Source: an uncultured Campylobacter sp.
Lineage (GTDB): Bacteria; Campylobacterota; Campylobacteria; Campylobacterales; Campylobacteraceae
Length of the DNA: 64,000 bases
NCBI RefSeq assembly: GCF_905373215.1
Contig: NZ_CAJPRT010000010.1
Span: 3,624 to 67,623, forward strand
Direction of reading: 5' to 3'
The notes beneath the pieces were generated by a model. It was not told where the DNA came from. It saw nothing but the letters and a program-made list of their open reading frames with translations, and searched no databases. The position numbers and the translations under genes are program-made. Positions 62,169 through 64,000 of the stretch are shown here, piece after piece; the first letter of the stretch is position 1, and each line of letters begins with the position of its first letter.

Positions 62169-63080
62169 ATGAGCTTACGACATATGGAATTTGCGGTAAA
62201 AATTTCGGAGCTTAAAAGCTTTACGAAAGCGGCGAGCGAGCTTGGAATCGCGCAGCCGTCGCTTTCAAAGAGCATTATGCTTTTAGAAAAGGAGCTTGGG
62301 GTCGAAATTTTTGATAGAAAAAACGGGCTTGAGCTTACCTATGCGGGTGAAATTTACATCGCCAGAGCGAAAAATATGCTTAGGCTCAATAAGGAGCTAA
62401 ATAACGAAATACGCGGGCTTTCGTCGATCAAGACGGGCAAGCTCGTTATCGGCGCGACCTCGACCAGCTTTAAATTTATCGAAAAGATCATCGCGGTCTT
62501 TTGCAGTAGGTTTTCCAAAGCCGATATCAGGATCGTGCACGTCCACTCAGAGCCCGCGCTCATTGAGATGCTAAAAAGCGGCGAGCTTGATATCATCTAT
62601 GCCGCGCACTTCGGCGAGCTTTCTGCGGAGGGGCTTGAGTGCGAGTTTATAAAAAAGCGCAGGCTGCTTCTAAGCGTCTGCTCCTCTCATCCGGCTGTTT
62701 CGCGAGCGAGCATAAATTCTACCGAGAAATACCCTAAAATCGCGCTTGGCGAGTTTAAATCCGATAAATTTGCAATCAGCAGTAAGGTTTTAAAAAGCGA
62801 ATCGAGCTTTAAAAAAATCTTTGAAAACGCGGGCTTTACGCCTCAAATTTTCTGTGATACTTCTTATTTTTATGTAGCTAACGCGATGGTCGCGGCGGGA
62901 CTTTGCGTGAGCTTTAGCTTCGCGCGGTACATTTTTGAGACGCAGAAGGACTACATCACGCTCTTTGACGTCGCGGATGAGCCGCTTTTGGACGTGTCGT
63001 TTTCGGTCGTGTATAAAAAACCCTCCAAGCTCGCAAAGGAATTTATAAAGATGATAAAAGCGGGCAAAAGCGGCGAGTAG
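62169..63080 (+). CDS. LysR-family transcriptional regulator
   Basis: A 303-residue regulator: N-terminal winged HTH (about 1-60; ELKSFTKAASELGIAQPSLSKSI), linker helix and a two-lobed effector domain (about 90-295; LVIGATSTSFKFIEKI, LLSVCSSHPA). GAAAGGGG upstream of ATG 62169. Transcribed divergently from the flavin reductase operon across a 140-base region, so it probably controls that operon in response to its substrate. Confidence 0.88.
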   Translation: MSLRHMEFAVKISELKSFTKAASELGIAQPSLSKSIMLLEKELGVEIFDRKNGLELTYAGEIYIARAKNMLRLNKELNNEIRGLSSIKTGKLVIGATSTSFKFIEKIIAVFCSRFSKADIRIVHVHSEPALIEMLKSGELDIIYAAHFGELSAEGLECEFIKKRRLLLSVCSSHPAVSRASINSTEKYPKIALGEFKSDKFAISSKVLKSESSFKKIFENAGFTPQIFCDTSYFYVANAMVAAGLCVSFSFARYIFETQKDYITLFDVADEPLLDVSFSVVYKKPSKLAKEFIKMIKAGKSGE

Positions 63081-63424
63081 GGCGCGCCGGTTGAAATTTA
63101 ATAATGCGCTGCAAAGGTTTAAATTTAATAACGCGCCGCGAGGCGCTGCGGCCAAAAGGCTTTTAAAATTTCATCTTGCAATCTTGCTCTTTAAATTTAA
63201 GCTCACAACCTGCTTGGTCGAAATTTTATCTAAAATTTTGTTTTGCGCTAGTCGGTTAAATTTTATCTTGCGCCACGCCAGGCTAAATTTTATCTCGCGG
63301 CGAGTTAGATTAAATTTCATCCGCTGCGGCTGCGTAAATTTACGGCGCGCTCTTTTATAAATTTTATCTGCAAGCGAGTAAAGAGCGTCTATTTAGTGCT
63401 TTCGGTTTTTTGGCTCCCGCTTGA
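63081..63424. other. 344-base convergent spacer with tandem repeats
   Basis: No gene seen. From about 63220 it is made of repeats (63257-63340). Confidence 0.5.
63257..63340. repeat. Tandem repeat, 27-bp period
   Basis: Units at 63257-63283 and 63284-63310 (27 bases each, TAAATTTTATCTTGCG and TAAATTTTATCTCGCG at the start), then 63311-63334 (TAAATTTCATCCGC) and a partial TAAATTTACGG. Confidence 0.65.
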
Positions 63425-64000
63425 TTAGCTTTTCTTGCTCGCCGCTAAAATTTGCGCCAAGATCGCCGCTAGCGCGATATTTAGGCTGACGCAGAGCCCA
63501 AACAGCGCCACGGCTTTAGTGGAGCTGAAAGCGAGCGTAAAAAAAGAGATTATGCTGGTTAAAGACGCGAGCGTGATGCCGAAAATTTTGTCGCTAAGTG
63601 CCATCTTATCGTTGTTTGCAAAGATCATATAGTCTATTCCTACGGCGCCTGATAGGATCAGCGCAAAGATCGCAAAAATATTTACGCTCACGCTGAATGC
63701 GCTAAGCAGGGCAAGCACGGCTAAATTTGGCGCAAAGACGGAGATGACGATCAGCCATGCCGTCCGCGCACCGAAAAACGCCCATAGTAATGCGAGTGCG
63801 ATGGCGTACGCGGCGCATTTTAGATACAGAGCGTTGATTTTGATCTGCGAAAACGCTTCACTTATAGCGCTTCGCATGTTTAGATGCAGCGCGCCCATCT
63901 GAGCGGCAAGCTCGCTAACGGCTGCTTTATCGTGCACGCCGCGCAAAAAAGCGATATGCGGATCGATGCTCGGCATCGCGGCAAAAAGAACGGAGCTTCT
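63425..64000 (-). CDS. RND/MMPL-family exporter, C-terminal part (runs off the window)
   Basis: 192 codons are visible, open beyond 64000 with no start needed inside. Five or six membrane helices (for example YAIALALLWAFFG, VNIFAIFALILSGAVGIDYMIFAN, ALFGLCVSLNIALAAIL) form the last half of an MMPL/SSD transporter domain; GIDYMIFANND is the charged motif in helix 4-like position. It ends with AASKKS. Predicted lipid or hydrophobic-compound exporter. Substrate unknown. Confidence 0.78.
   Translation of the reverse strand, partial: RSSVLFAAMPSIDPHIAFLRGVHDKAAVSELAAQMGALHLNMRSAISEAFSQIKINALYLKCAAYAIALALLWAFFGARTAWLIVISVFAPNLAVLALLSAFSVSVNIFAIFALILSGAVGIDYMIFANNDKMALSDKIFGITLASLTSIISFFTLAFSSTKAVALFGLCVSLNIALAAILAQILAASKKS

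Overview
This window looks like chromosomal DNA of a Campylobacter, most likely one of the higher-GC oral or non-thermophilic species (C. gracilis-like). Two things suggest this. The gene neighbourhoods match those I remember from C. jejuni: htrA/cbpA/hspR/kefB; pyrD/M16 peptidase/dapA/SDR; lptB/tsaE/S4 protein/argG/rplI/hslV/hslU/era; pycA/small gene/bpt; ftsW/murG; racR/racS; the Cts transformation operon. The spacers are also saturated with AAATTT and AAATTTTAAAATTT motifs. The species is an inference from memory; no database search was run.

Layout. 1-478: 5' end of an exported repeat-rich surface protein. 1.3-6.3 kb: stress and envelope block (htrA divergent from cbpA-hspR, then a Kef-type antiporter). 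6.5-11.3 kb: accessory stretch with two frameshifted genes, hypothetical genes and a truncated ABC ATPase. 11.6-23.3 kb: minus-strand housekeeping (yggS, rseP, pgsA, an enoyl-reductase-like SDR, dapA, M16 peptidase, pyrD with a very long low-complexity tail, hemL, an AtpZ-like protein, a monohaem cytochrome). 23.3-25.7 kb: RacRS-like two-component system. 26-29 kb: hup, tRNA-Leu(CAA), a PycA-type biotin carboxylase, bpt. 29.5-37.8 kb: a beta-propeller protein, lptB/tsaE/S4, argG, rplI, hslVU, era. 37.8-47.3 kb: nine-gene type II secretion/type IV pilus-like operon matching the Campylobacter DNA-uptake (Cts) machine. 47.4-53.5 kb: ftsK, ftsW, murG, with a 1.5-kb repeat-filled spacer between ftsK and ftsW. 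53.7-58.6 kb: a Sel1-repeat protein, htpG and a major porin. 59.3-63.1 kb: periplasmic flavin reductase plus tetrahaem cytochrome plus NapC/NrfH-type quinol dehydrogenase, with a divergent LysR regulator. 63.4-64.0 kb: end of an RND/MMPL exporter.

How it fits together. Heat-shock control is legible: an HspR-type (HAIR-like) inverted repeat covers the -35 of cbpA-hspR, and htpG carries both a HAIR-like and a CIRCE-like repeat around a near-consensus promoter. The cts operon encodes a full inner-membrane platform, secretin and two ATPases. The flavin reductase cluster is a candidate anaerobic respiratory chain whose active site departs from fumarate reductases at several substrate-binding positions.

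Least explained items: the unknown substrate of that reductase; the roughly 370-residue Lys/Ser/Ala-rich tail on PyrD; the absence of a canonical start codon at ftsK; and several families of degenerate tandem repeats in the spacers.
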